Of a DNA stretch of 64,000 bases, positions 9,398 to 18,026 are shown one piece after another. The notes beneath the pieces are model-generated. The model was not told the DNA's origin and did no database searches. It saw nothing but the letters and a program-made list of their open reading frames with translations. Origin of the DNA: Muribaculaceae bacterium (GTDB lineage Bacteria; Bacteroidota; Bacteroidia; Bacteroidales; Muribaculaceae); NCBI GenBank assembly GCA_023663365.1, contig JAMPHP010000001.1, positions 1,156,395 through 1,220,394 on the forward strand, given 5' to 3'. The position numbers were made by a program, and so were the translations under genes. How positions within the stretch are numbered: the stretch's first letter is position 1; the number at the start of each line of letters is the position of its first letter.

Positions 9398-9892
9398 ATG
9401 AGCTTACTCCGCAACACCGTCCTTGCCGCATCGGCAGTAGTGCTCGCCCTGCAAGCGCAGGGTGCCGAGCCAGGCTGCGCGATAGTCGACTCTATCAACG
9501 CATCCGGAACAATCACCGTGATGCAGCCCGATGCGCTTGTGCGCCTCCTTTCCGGGAATGGCGCAGCCACCGAAACGAGCGCCGTAGAAAGCGACACCGA
9601 AGCCACGCAGCACAGCGCTGTGGCACGTACAGGCTACCGAGTGCAAGTCTACGACGACAACAACCCACGCACGGCGCGACGCAATGCCGAAGCCTACAAC
9701 GCACGGATATCCACGGAGTTCCCCCATATAAAGACATACATCTCCTTCAACTCCCCTTACTGGCGCGTGAAGGCAGGTGACTTCCGCACACGAGCCGAGG
9801 CAGAGGCCGCAATGGCCGAAATCCGAAGAGCTTTCCCGGCCCTTGGAGCATACCTCCGCATAATCCGCGACAGAATAAACACTACAGATTGA
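9398..9892 (+). CDS. SPOR domain-containing protein
   Basis: 164-aa exported protein: a signal peptide (about 1-23, ending LQAQGAEP), a variable linker and a C-terminal SPOR domain (about 85-160) beginning GYRVQVYDDNNPRTARRNAE and ending LGAYLRIIRDRI. SPOR domains bind denuded peptidoglycan glycans, so a periplasmic cell-wall role is likely. I take the ATG at 9398 because it begins the signal peptide; the frame is open upstream but would translate the tpiA hairpin. It ends one base before folE. Confidence 0.85.
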   Translation: MSLLRNTVLAASAVVLALQAQGAEPGCAIVDSINASGTITVMQPDALVRLLSGNGAATETSAVESDTEATQHSAVARTGYRVQVYDDNNPRTARRNAEAYNARISTEFPHIKTYISFNSPYWRVKAGDFRTRAEAEAAMAEIRRAFPALGAYLRIIRDRINTTD

Positions 9893-9893
9893 T

Positions 9894-10466
9894 ATGCAAG
9901 AAAGCAATCAGGAACGTATAGAAGCCATCGCAGCACACATCGACGCTGTGATAAAACTGCTCGGCGAAGACACATCCCGCGAGGGACTTGTCAAGACACC
10001 CGTGCGTGCAGCCAAAGCACTATGGTTTCTAACCTCCGGCAACAGAGCCGATGCCGGCGACACACTCAAGCAGGCACTCTTCGAGCATGAAGGCTCGCAA
10101 CTCATAGTGGTAAAAGACATCGAGTTCTATTCCATGTGCGAGCATCACATCCTCCCCTTCTTCGGCAAAGTGAGCATAGGCTACATCCCCGACGGCAAGA
10201 TTGTGGGCTTGAGCAAACTCGCACGCATAGTCAATGTCTATGCCCGCAGGCTGCAGGTGCAGGAGCGCTTTACCAAGCAACTGTGCGACATCGTGCTCGA
10301 AACCCTCGGTGCCAAAGGCGCAATCGTGGTATGTGAGGGCGAACACCTTTGCATGAAAATGAGAGGAGTGGAAAAGCAGCACTCCGCCACCACCACCATG
10401 CACTACAACGGCGTATTCGCCACCGACCCCTCGCTTCGCGCCGAATTCTTCGCCGCAATAAATTAA
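9894..10466 (+). CDS. folE: GTP cyclohydrolase I
   Basis: Converts GTP to 7,8-dihydroneopterin triphosphate, the first step to folate and related pterins (and queuosine). The 190-aa length is normal. Zinc ligands Cys82 and His85 lie in MCEHHILPF and Cys153 in HLCMKMRG; the family signature GLSKLARIVNVYARRLQVQE is intact, as is the late HSATTT segment. It is the last gene of the tpiA block, one base after the SPOR stop, and is closed by a strong terminator at 10491. Confidence 0.97.
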   Translation: MQESNQERIEAIAAHIDAVIKLLGEDTSREGLVKTPVRAAKALWFLTSGNRADAGDTLKQALFEHEGSQLIVVKDIEFYSMCEHHILPFFGKVSIGYIPDGKIVGLSKLARIVNVYARRLQVQERFTKQLCDIVLETLGAKGAIVVCEGEHLCMKMRGVEKQHSATTTMHYNGVFATDPSLRAEFFAAIN

Positions 10467-10490
10467 CCCCGTCTCCATAAAGATTATAGC

Positions 10491-10516
10491 AATCGGCCTC
10501 CCGGGCCGATTTTTTT
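10491..10516 (+). terminator. Rho-independent terminator after folE
   Basis: AATCGGCC (10491-10498) pairs with GGCCGATT (10504-10511) around a 5-base loop, followed by a T-run to 10516. It separates the housekeeping block from the polysaccharide locus. Confidence 0.88.
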
Positions 10517-10601
10517 GCTTTAGATTATACTTCAGTGATACAGAATGGTGTCTCGGATGTCCTAAGTATATTCAAAATTTGTGTCATTCACAAGTTCGAG
10601 T

Positions 10602-10625
10602 GTGTGTTTTGGATAAAAAACACAC
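10602..10625. repeat. Hairpin-forming inverted repeat upstream of upxY
   Basis: GTGTGTTTT (10602-10610) pairs with AAAACACAC (10617-10625) around a 6-base loop. It lies upstream of the -7 box at 10667. A smaller TTGTG/CACAA hairpin precedes it near 10580-10592. The arms are too close together to bracket an invertible promoter. Confidence 0.5.
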
Positions 10626-10666
10626 GGCAAAAGTTTGTTCAGACTCTCCGTTTCAGAAATTTTTCG

Positions 10667-10674
10667 TAATTTTG
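10667..10674 (+). promoter_or_regulatory. Putative -7 promoter element of the polysaccharide locus
   Basis: TAATTTTG matches TAnnTTTG, 83 bases before the upxY ATG. No TTTG lies at the usual distance upstream, so the promoter may be weak or dependent on an activator. Confidence 0.5.
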
Positions 10675-10686
10675 CAGTCGCAAACA

Positions 10687-10742
10687 ACTCTCTTAAAAAA
10701 GAGTAGCACTCAAAGACCTCTTATTTCATAGTAGAGGGCTTT
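10687..10742 (+). promoter_or_regulatory. Structured 5' leader of upxY (two hairpins)
   Basis: Two stem-loops lie in the predicted untranslated leader. The first is ACTCT..AGAGT at 10687-10704. The second is AAAG-A-CCTCT (10712-10721) pairing with AGAGG-G-CTTT (10733-10742), a 9-bp stem with one mismatch ending 15 bases before the start codon. In Bacteroides capsule loci the UpxY protein acts on its own locus leader to prevent early termination, so this is the expected place for such a site. The role here is inferred. Confidence 0.45.
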
Positions 10743-10757
10743 GTACTTATTCAGTAA

Positions 10758-11369
10758 ATGAATGAGAATAAGGAGATAAAACGCATTTGTACGGCAGAGC
10801 CTTCGGGCGTTGACGACGCCGTAGGCGTGTCCGAAGCTAAATGGTTTGTGGCAATTGTCAACAATCGAGCTGAAAAAACTATCGCGCAAAAGCTCTCCAA
10901 GCTCGGCATTGAAAATTTCCTGCCACTCCAAGAGGAACTTCGAGTGTGGAAGAACGGCAAAAAGACGAAAATTGAAAGGTCGGTAATTCCCGCACGGATA
11001 TTTATCCGTTGCACAGAAGAAAGACGACGAGAAATTGTGAATTTTCCGTTTATTTTCAGATTTATGACCAATCAAGCCGGGACTTCGGTCAATTCGGGGA
11101 ACAAGCCTCTGGCAGTCGTGCCCGATTTTGAGATAGAGCAGCTTAAGTTTATGCTCGGAGTCTCAAATGTCAATATCCAATTTGCCGAGAGTTTCGTGAA
11201 AGGAGATATTGTAGAAGTCCTTCGTGGTCCTTTCAAAGGACTTCAAGGAGTAATTCTTCACGATGCCGGCGGCCCAAGTTGTCGTCTTTTCATAAATATA
11301 GACTTTCTCGGAAGTGCGTCAGTCGAAATCGACTCACGTGATGTAGCTCCGCTATCGAGCAAGCTCTGA
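10758..11369 (+). CDS. upxY: UpxY family transcription antiterminator (NusG-like)
   Basis: 203-aa NusG paralogue of the UpxY type. In Bacteroides each capsule locus starts with such a gene, whose product lets RNA polymerase read through the long operon. The N-terminal NGN domain begins at WFVAIVNNRAEKTIAQKLSK (about 29-48) with the LPLQEE segment after it, and a KOW motif (KGDIVEVLRGPFKGLQGVI) lies near 147-165. It heads the locus after a structured leader. The usual companion upxZ, an inhibitor of other loci's UpxY proteins, is absent: the next gene encodes a polymerase-like membrane protein. Confidence 0.92.
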   Translation: MNENKEIKRICTAEPSGVDDAVGVSEAKWFVAIVNNRAEKTIAQKLSKLGIENFLPLQEELRVWKNGKKTKIERSVIPARIFIRCTEERRREIVNFPFIFRFMTNQAGTSVNSGNKPLAVVPDFEIEQLKFMLGVSNVNIQFAESFVKGDIVEVLRGPFKGLQGVILHDAGGPSCRLFINIDFLGSASVEIDSRDVAPLSSKL

Positions 11370-11533
11370 TTTCGATTCGTGAGATCAGCATTGAACTACC
11401 TCGCAGCGTCTTGAACATTTAGCGGGGAATGTAGGTGCCGATAATGCAGTAATTTTTCGACAGATTCCGGCTATAATTCACATCCTTTGTGCAAGGTAGC
11501 CTTATGATTGCCCGGCAATTTAGTAGATAAAAG
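11370..11533 (+). other. 164-bp spacer between upxY and the wzy-like gene
   Basis: No open frame of note. It contains a short palindrome, TTGCCCGGCAA, close to the next start. Nothing else could be assigned. Confidence 0.4.
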
Positions 11534-12709
11534 ATGCTTGGTAAACTGATTAGTAACATCTCATTTTGTAAATTAGCGGTTATCTGCTATTTACTGACTG
11601 TTGTAATAGGCTGGAGCTATGGCAACAGTTTTCCCGTTTACGTTTCTGTAACTATATTCCTGGCGGCGTTCGCTTATTATAGATTTTTTTCTGTTAAGAT
11701 TCCTATAAATCCGTACATAAAGCTCATTTTGTGTTTCGTTTTATTTATCACATTTGTAATGAGTATTATAAACGGAGATGTGCAAAGTTGCATAATGGTC
11801 AATGTGTCGTTGATATTACCATTGACTATTTGCACAGTGAATATTAATTATCAAAGTTTCGAGCGGCAATTAATTATAGCAAGTTTGATTAATTTGGCAA
11901 TAATTCAATTGCTATTTACAAATATTTATCTTTGGAACTCGAATTCATTGGCATTTATGATTTTTAGTGGAATAAGTGTCGGAATGATATGGTTCAAATT
12001 TTCCACCGGTTTTTTATCAAAAATATGTAGTATTTCATATTTGGCGTATGCAACTACTTTTTTATTATTAACCGGTTGCCGCAATGCAGGTATCGTTATT
12101 ATGGCTTGCTTTGTACTACTACTATTGCCCGGCGGATTTTATAAAAATGGATTGATTTTTCGCACATTATATATCGCCCCAATGATAATGACCATTGTAG
12201 CTGGCGAGTTCATGCAACAAGTTTTATCGGACCCTAAGTTGACAGAGGAACTATTGGCATTTACTTCGTCATTTAGTGAAAAAGCGTGGGGTATGGATAC
12301 GCACTATCTTCTATTGGAGAAAGTGACTCAAAGATTTCATAATTTCGACATTATCACTCAATTATTTGGGATGGGAATAAAGACATATCATACTCATAAT
12401 TTATTTTATCAATGTTTGTTCTTTTATGGATATGTCGGTACATTTCTTTGTTATACATTTTACGTATATGTTTTTGAGATTGCATACAAGCTGATTAAGC
12501 TGTACAATGATACAATTGTTTTGTGTTGTTTTATTGCCTTAATCGGACATTTTCTATTGCAGATTGGCGAAGTTTACTTATTGGGGTCGGAGTCAGTTAA
12601 TTTAATGGCTTTGCTCCCAAGTGGTATTATTTTGCAGAGGTTTGTATTTCGGAATTATGTTAAAAAAACTTATGAAAATCCTGATTATATCACACTACTA
12701 CAAGCATAA
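11534..12709 (+). CDS. Wzy-like polysaccharide polymerase (O-antigen ligase/polymerase family)
   Basis: 391-aa integral membrane protein with about ten to twelve hydrophobic segments. The late loop TYHTHNLFYQCLFFYGYVG (residues ~286-304) resembles the (S/T)HN.(Y/L)... motif of Wzy polymerases and WaaL ligases, and GCRNAG near 182 resembles the SGSR element of that superfamily. It would join repeat units at the periplasmic face of the inner membrane. Sequence identity between polymerases is always low, so this rests on topology, loop motif and context. The gene is visibly AT-rich compared with its neighbours, a sign of acquisition. Its 3' end overlaps the next gene. Confidence 0.75.
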   Translation: MLGKLISNISFCKLAVICYLLTVVIGWSYGNSFPVYVSVTIFLAAFAYYRFFSVKIPINPYIKLILCFVLFITFVMSIINGDVQSCIMVNVSLILPLTICTVNINYQSFERQLIIASLINLAIIQLLFTNIYLWNSNSLAFMIFSGISVGMIWFKFSTGFLSKICSISYLAYATTFLLLTGCRNAGIVIMACFVLLLLPGGFYKNGLIFRTLYIAPMIMTIVAGEFMQQVLSDPKLTEELLAFTSSFSEKAWGMDTHYLLLEKVTQRFHNFDIITQLFGMGIKTYHTHNLFYQCLFFYGYVGTFLCYTFYVYVFEIAYKLIKLYNDTIVLCCFIALIGHFLLQIGEVYLLGSESVNLMALLPSGIILQRFVFRNYVKKTYENPDYITLLQA

Positions 12710-14033
12710 GAATGCGATGGCATCTATCAGACCGATAAAACTGGCAAAATATTTCAGCCGGTATGGTCATGATGTCACGGTGCTGACTTCTCTGCAGAAA
12801 GATAATTGGTGCAAACAGGACCTGACACCTACGTATTCCGACGAAATACGTGAGATCTATGCCGAGCCACATTCCGGCATGAAGTATCTCGCGAAAGTCT
12901 ACGACAAAGTAAAGCAACGTGGGCAACGTAAGGCCTCGGCAAAGTCTGAGAGTCAGAGTGGTGAAACCCCTTCCGGGCAAAATTCCAAAGGGGGAATGAA
13001 GTCTAAAATAAAAGGGTACTTGTCGTGGGCGTACTATTACACGGCTGATCGTCTTGAAAATTATTTCTTGGCACAAGGTCTCATAGATGCAGCTGTCAAA
13101 GAGAACCTTTCCGGCTACGATATCGTTATCGCGACATATCCCGGTGCAGGTGTCCACGCCGCAGGCGAATGGTTCAAGAAGAAAAAAAGAGCCAAACGAT
13201 TTGTAGCCGACTACCGAGATCCGGCTTACAATCCCGGTGGGCGCTCCAATAAGATAGAACTCAGGCATGACAAGCATGTTCAGGACATGGCACTGAAGTA
13301 TGCCGATGCCGTAGTTTGCGTGTCGCAAGGGATGGCCGACAGCCTGAAAGTGCAGTATGGCGCATCGAAGATTCCGCCGGTTCATGTGGTGAAGAACGGT
13401 TTTGACCCCGATGACAACGTAAGCGCTGTAAAATCGGACCTCAATCCCGGCAAATTCAATTTTGTATACACAGGGGCACTCTACCAAGGGCGCAGAACCG
13501 TGGATATGCTTGCAAAAGTGCTTCGGCAGTTGATAACAGAAGGAAAGCTTACTGCCGACGAAGTGGCCATAAATTATGCCGGGCCTGATTTCGCTGAGCT
13601 GATACATCAACTCCGTGAATACTCGCTGGAGGCAATCGCTGTTGATTTCGGCTATGTGAGCCGCGAACAGTCGCTTGGTATGCAGCAAGACGCCGATATA
13701 GTTCTTCTTCTCAACTGGAACGATGACAACTACACAGGAGTGATTCCGGGCAAACTTTACGAATATATGTCGTCGCACAGACCGATACTCGCGCTTATAA
13801 TGGGTAATCGTGCCGGTAGTGAGTCGGCAAAAATGATAGAGGATTGCGACTTAGGCTGTGCCTGCGAAGAGGCCGCACACGCCGATATCGATAAATTGAA
13901 GGCCTTTATCTCACAGAAGCTCACCGACTTCAGAAATGGAATGAGAGAAGGACTTGCCACGGAGAAAATATCACCTTTTGAGTATCGAAATATTGCGAAA
14001 GAGTATCTCGCCGTGTTAGAACGAATGAAGTGA
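12672..14033 (+). CDS. Glycosyltransferase family 4 protein
   Basis: 453-aa cytoplasmic or membrane-peripheral GT-B glycosyltransferase. It begins MKILIISHYYKHKN, the usual first Rossmann strand of WbuB-like GT4 enzymes, and carries the FNFVYTGALYQGRRTVDMLAK segment opening the C-terminal donor-binding half and PGKLYEYMSSHRPILALI with the conserved E. ATG codons at 12657 and 12672 are both possible; I prefer 12672 since it starts directly at the strand. The start lies within the 3' end of the wzy-like gene. A polar linker (around 95-125) rich in K, S, G and Q looks like an insertion. The sugar donor is unknown. Confidence 0.82.
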   Translation: MKILIISHYYKHKNAMASIRPIKLAKYFSRYGHDVTVLTSLQKDNWCKQDLTPTYSDEIREIYAEPHSGMKYLAKVYDKVKQRGQRKASAKSESQSGETPSGQNSKGGMKSKIKGYLSWAYYYTADRLENYFLAQGLIDAAVKENLSGYDIVIATYPGAGVHAAGEWFKKKKRAKRFVADYRDPAYNPGGRSNKIELRHDKHVQDMALKYADAVVCVSQGMADSLKVQYGASKIPPVHVVKNGFDPDDNVSAVKSDLNPGKFNFVYTGALYQGRRTVDMLAKVLRQLITEGKLTADEVAINYAGPDFAELIHQLREYSLEAIAVDFGYVSREQSLGMQQDADIVLLLNWNDDNYTGVIPGKLYEYMSSHRPILALIMGNRAGSESAKMIEDCDLGCACEEAAHADIDKLKAFISQKLTDFRNGMREGLATEKISPFEYRNIAKEYLAVLERMK

Positions 14034-14791
14034 TCGTGAATACCGCAAGAATAAAAATATGGCTGAGTGTGCTCAATGCATATTTCCGCACTTTTGGGGG
14101 AGTGAAGTCCGACATCGATGATGCGGAAGAAACAGTGGCCAAAATTCTCGAAGGAAAGTCGCTGATTCGCTTCGGAGATGGCGAGTTCGGCATCTATCGA
14201 GGCTGCGACATCCATTATCAACCATGGTCTGAAGAGTTGTGGATGGAGTTTCAAAAGATTAAATCCGATTTCGACCGTTTCGGCAGTCGGTCGCCCTATA
14301 TTCTTGCAGTGCCTAAGAAGTACATGCAATGCACCGGATTTGAGCTGGCGAAGAAAAGAGTACTTGTGTCGTCGTGGGCGCAGTCGCGCTTGCTTTTCAA
14401 GCGGATGTTCGACACGAGCCATGCGTACGGTGATTCTTTCTTATTTGAAAAGAAAAACAGAACAATATACAGCAGGATATGGCAGCAGCCTTCCGATGAC
14501 AGACTTATCATATTTGTGCACAACAATAGCAGATATGCCGATAGTTTTGCGAGAACCTATAATCGGAGTGTGGAATATGTGGCGTGTCCAGCTCACGATG
14601 CTTTCGCTTCGTGGAGCACTATATACGATGCAATAATAGATGCTATAAGCGAAAAGAAGCTCGGCCCCGACGATGTACAGATCGTTCTGTCGGCCGGACC
14701 TGCCGGCAAGGTGCTGTGCTATCATCTCTCCGGGCTCGGCTATCAGTGCATCGATGCCGGCCATTGCTGGGATGATCCCCTTGAGAGCTGA
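14030..14791 (+). CDS. GT-D fold glycosyltransferase (DUF1792-like)
   Basis: 253-aa protein with the SLIRFGDGEFGIYRG motif near 43-57, typical of the DUF1792/GT-D fold first described in glycosyltransferases of streptococcal adhesin glycosylation. The C-terminal half contains VQIVLSAGPAGKVLCYHLSG, a nucleotide-binding-like glycine-rich turn, and ends with DAGHCWD. The GTG at 14030 overlaps the preceding stop (GTGA); another GTG lies at 14036. Its donor and acceptor are unknown. Placement between a GT4 and a GT2 gene supports a role in repeat-unit assembly. Confidence 0.75.
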   Translation: MIVNTARIKIWLSVLNAYFRTFGGVKSDIDDAEETVAKILEGKSLIRFGDGEFGIYRGCDIHYQPWSEELWMEFQKIKSDFDRFGSRSPYILAVPKKYMQCTGFELAKKRVLVSSWAQSRLLFKRMFDTSHAYGDSFLFEKKNRTIYSRIWQQPSDDRLIIFVHNNSRYADSFARTYNRSVEYVACPAHDAFASWSTIYDAIIDAISEKKLGPDDVQIVLSAGPAGKVLCYHLSGLGYQCIDAGHCWDDPLES

Positions 14792-14802
14792 TGTGATGCC
14801 GT

Positions 14803-15837
14803 ATGAAGTGTGAATTGAGTATAATAGTCCCGGTATATAATTGCAAGGATTATCTTGCACGAACCGTTGAAGCCCTCGCTACGCAGGATCTTCCGCTTTA
14901 TGAGATTATTCTTGTCGACGATGGCTCGACCGATGGCTCGGCAGAATTATGTGATAAACTGGCACAAGAGCAGCCTGTGGTGAAATGCCATCATTTGACC
15001 AACGGTGGCCCGGGCAGAGCCCGCAACTACGGCATAGAACATGCTGCAGGTAAATATATATCCTTCTGCGATGCCGACGATATTCCGGCAAGCAACATGT
15101 ATGGGAAGATGCTTGATGTGCTGAAGCAGCAGAGTGTGGATCTGGTGCTATGTGACATATACACCGAGCGCGATGGCAGAGCATTCGGCTTTCCGTGGAG
15201 TGGCAACGTGCACTTTGAGGGCGAAGATGCATCAAAGGAACTGTTTGCAGCCATGCTGGGCAATCTGAGCGACAACGACACCACACAGCCGGTGTGGGGC
15301 AGTTCGGTGAGATGTATATATCGCAAGGATATTTTGATTGGCCGCCACATACGGTTTCCGGAAGATATCCGCTTTGCCGAGGACCTGGTGTTCAATGTGC
15401 GATATATCAAATGGATTAAGTCGTGCTACATACTCAATGAAGTGCTCTATAGATATACTTTCAATCCCGACTCGTTGATGAACGGACATGTGAAGTATAA
15501 TCCCACCAATTTCCGGCAGCGCTTAAGTCTGGTATCCTATATCACAGAGATAATTAAAGACACAGAATGGGCGGCAGAGCTCCTTGAGCGCTTTCGGACT
15601 ACTCAGCGAAGCTACTTTATCGAGAGTGTTGGAAATGCTGCCCGAGCCATCGGCGACAAAGGGTATGGACATGCCTATAATGAAATCAAGAAGATTGTCC
15701 ATCATCCGGTCGTGATGAAGGCTTTCGCATCGTACGATGCCGGGTCGGCCAAAAAATGGCTATCCTACTTCATGGTGCACCGCAAATTGACCGCACTTCT
15801 GCTTCTCTACTATCGTATCAGGCTTGGAAAGCAATGA
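14803..15837 (+). CDS. Glycosyltransferase family 2 protein
   Basis: 344-aa GT-A enzyme: LSIIVPVYNCKDYLARTVEA at the N-terminus, ILVDDGSTDGS near 35-45, the GGPGRARNYGIEHA segment around 67-80, and the metal-binding DADD of ISFCDADDIP near 89. The C-terminal ~100 residues are basic and hydrophobic, suggesting membrane association. It probably adds one sugar to the undecaprenyl-linked repeat unit. Its stop overlaps the next ATG (ATGA). Confidence 0.88.
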   Translation: MKCELSIIVPVYNCKDYLARTVEALATQDLPLYEIILVDDGSTDGSAELCDKLAQEQPVVKCHHLTNGGPGRARNYGIEHAAGKYISFCDADDIPASNMYGKMLDVLKQQSVDLVLCDIYTERDGRAFGFPWSGNVHFEGEDASKELFAAMLGNLSDNDTTQPVWGSSVRCIYRKDILIGRHIRFPEDIRFAEDLVFNVRYIKWIKSCYILNEVLYRYTFNPDSLMNGHVKYNPTNFRQRLSLVSYITEIIKDTEWAAELLERFRTTQRSYFIESVGNAARAIGDKGYGHAYNEIKKIVHHPVVMKAFASYDAGSAKKWLSYFMVHRKLTALLLLYYRIRLGKQ

Positions 15838-16859
15838 ATAAGGGCGAACGCATCATAGGCTATGATGTGATGAGGATAATCGCTGCCGCCATGGTTGTGT
15901 GCATCCACAGCAATGTCTATTTTCTCGGTAAAGCAGGCGACACTGCTCACTGGTTGACGGTGATGATAGCCACAGCGCTTTGTGTGGTGAGTGTGCCGCT
16001 TTTCTTCATGGTGTCGGGAGCCGGTAATCTTGTTAAGGACGATATAATATCAACGCACGAGTTATTTCGACGAAAGATACCGAAAATATTTCTTCCATTC
16101 GTGATATGGAGTGTTATCTATGTGCTTGTGCGTATCTGTGCCGGAAAAATCGATGGCGGGCTACATCCGTTTGTCTCTCTCCTTTGGGAACCTGCGTACT
16201 ACCAATTCTGGTTTATGTACTCATTGCTCGGCATGTACCTGCTGTTGCCGATATTCCAGTATCTTATAATAAAAATGGATAAGCGCCTGCTGCAGTATAT
16301 AATAGTATTCTGGATAGTTTCATCGCTGGTTCTACCGATGCTTGTGCGCTATTTGCCGGGATTCCGTTTGTCCAGCCATTTCAACCTTGTCTTTCTCGAA
16401 GGATATTGGGGCTACTTTTTCCTCGGTGGTTATTTGCGCAAATACAAAGTACAACATGAGCGGACGGTGGCTGTCGGCCTATTGGTGGGCGGCTTGATAA
16501 TCACATTGACGAGTGCTGTCCTGGAATGGCATTTTACTCCATCCGACAGATACTACGGGTATGTGTACTGTGCCTATCTTCTGCCTGGAGCTGCCATGAT
16601 GACAGTGGGCCTGTTTCTACTATTGCAGCGCCTCTCAATAAAAGATACTTACAAAAAGACAATCTACTATTTCTCGGGCTTGACAATGGGTGTATTCTAT
16701 ATCCACACAATGCTCATAAATGGCTACGAGATGCTTTTTAGGAATGTTGCACCGACTGCTTTAAACGCCCTTGTCAAGTTTGTGGTGATTGTAGTGGTGG
16801 CAACGCTGGCCTGTATGCTGCTGAAGAGCATTAAACCACTGAGAAAGTACTTGCTTTAA
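15834..16859 (+). CDS. Membrane acyltransferase (Acyltransferase_3 family)
   Basis: 341-aa polytopic protein with about ten membrane segments. It starts GYDVMRIIAAAMVVCIHSNVY: the MR..A...V...H pattern carries the catalytic-type His of the AT3/OafA family. YQFWFMYSLLGMYLLLPIFQ is the second family landmark. Such enzymes transfer acetyl or succinyl groups to surface sugars. The start at 15834 overlaps the previous stop by four bases; the frame is open further upstream but would read through the previous gene. It is the first of two such genes in the locus. Confidence 0.85.
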   Translation: MNKGERIIGYDVMRIIAAAMVVCIHSNVYFLGKAGDTAHWLTVMIATALCVVSVPLFFMVSGAGNLVKDDIISTHELFRRKIPKIFLPFVIWSVIYVLVRICAGKIDGGLHPFVSLLWEPAYYQFWFMYSLLGMYLLLPIFQYLIIKMDKRLLQYIIVFWIVSSLVLPMLVRYLPGFRLSSHFNLVFLEGYWGYFFLGGYLRKYKVQHERTVAVGLLVGGLIITLTSAVLEWHFTPSDRYYGYVYCAYLLPGAAMMTVGLFLLLQRLSIKDTYKKTIYYFSGLTMGVFYIHTMLINGYEMLFRNVAPTALNALVKFVVIVVVATLACMLLKSIKPLRKYLL

Positions 16860-16927
16860 CAATGATTTTTGCTAATACTTGAAACCCATTCATCAAGATT
16901 TAAACAACTTTAAATAATTCATCATTA

Positions 16928-18022
16928 ATGAATATACTGTATTTGACAAGTGGGCTGAATATGGGGGGAACGGAATTGTTCACCTTAGATTTAGTTCAGG
17001 AAATGATGTCGAGAGGAGAGACTGTGTACTGGGGCACTGCCTCTCGTGGAGGTCTCAAAGGATATGTTGATAGTATTGGAATTCAAACAATCAATTGTCG
17101 TTTGGATCGACATCCGTTTCCTAACCCTTTATGGGCAATGGCGCGTATTCGCACCGTGTCTAAAACTTACAAAATTGATGTAATTCATGCTGTGGATGCT
17201 TACAGTGCCATAGTTGCTTGCCTTGCTTTTAAGTATACAAAAAAGCGGCCCAAAATAGTATGGACGAATGTAGGCATTGGAATTTCGACATATAAATCAA
17301 TGCAACGGTATTGCTCGAAGTTGCTTGATGCTGTAACAACAGAAACCCAATATGTCAGAAATCGTCTGATTGAGGCTCGTTTTGAGCCGGAGCGTATTCA
17401 AGTATTTTACAAGTGCCGCCCCATGAAAAAGCCAACCATGACGCGGGAGACTGTACGTAATAAGTTTGGTTTTACGAACGCAGACATAGTAATAGGCACT
17501 GTTGGCCGAGTCGTACGTTCAAAAGGTAACCATACTATTATCGAAGCCATGCCCAGAATTTTGGAGTCATGCCCAAATGTGAAACTGTTGATTGTTGGCA
17601 ATGGTCCAGAGGAAGAAAATCTCAGGAGTCTTGCAGTGGATTTAGGCGTAAGTGATGCCGTTCGGTTTGAAGGATTTCATAATGACATAGAAAACATATA
17701 TCCTGTTTTCGATGTAGTGGCATTTCCCACATATAATGAATGCTTGGGACATATCTCATTTGAAGCGATGTTCTACAAAAAACCATTGGTCGCAAGTTTC
17801 ACTAGTGGAAATATTGAGAATGTTCAGAGCGGGGTGAATGGAGTATTGGTCCCTCCAGGAATGCCGAGGAAGTGGGCGGATGCGTTAATTAGAGTGATTG
17901 AAGATAAGGAGTTCGCTGCTTCCCTCGTAAACAATGGGGTAAAATATGTTGAGGAGCTAGACGAGAATCGCTCTAAAGTAAATGACGGTATACAAAATCT
18001 GTATAAAGTTTTATGTCAATAA
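16928..18022 (+). CDS. Glycosyltransferase family 4 protein
   Basis: 364-aa GT-B enzyme. The N-terminal GLNMGGTELFTLDLVQEM (about 9-26) is the acceptor-side GG.E motif, and the C-terminal half begins IVIGTVGRVVRSKGNHTIIE and has FDVVAFPTYNECLGHISFEA with the conserved E...E pair. It follows a 68-bp AT-rich gap after the acyltransferase gene. Together with the next three genes it forms a markedly AT-rich block inside the locus, consistent with separate acquisition. Confidence 0.88.
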   Translation: MNILYLTSGLNMGGTELFTLDLVQEMMSRGETVYWGTASRGGLKGYVDSIGIQTINCRLDRHPFPNPLWAMARIRTVSKTYKIDVIHAVDAYSAIVACLAFKYTKKRPKIVWTNVGIGISTYKSMQRYCSKLLDAVTTETQYVRNRLIEARFEPERIQVFYKCRPMKKPTMTRETVRNKFGFTNADIVIGTVGRVVRSKGNHTIIEAMPRILESCPNVKLLIVGNGPEEENLRSLAVDLGVSDAVRFEGFHNDIENIYPVFDVVAFPTYNECLGHISFEAMFYKKPLVASFTSGNIENVQSGVNGVLVPPGMPRKWADALIRVIEDKEFAASLVNNGVKYVEELDENRSKVNDGIQNLYKVLCQ

Positions 18023-18026
18023 GATT

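Noticed and set aside
10602..10625. Inverted repeat upstream of upxY as a flanking site for an invertible promoter.
   Set aside because: The arms are only six bases apart and no second, distant pair brackets the -7 box, so it is a simple hairpin. No invertase gene is in the window.
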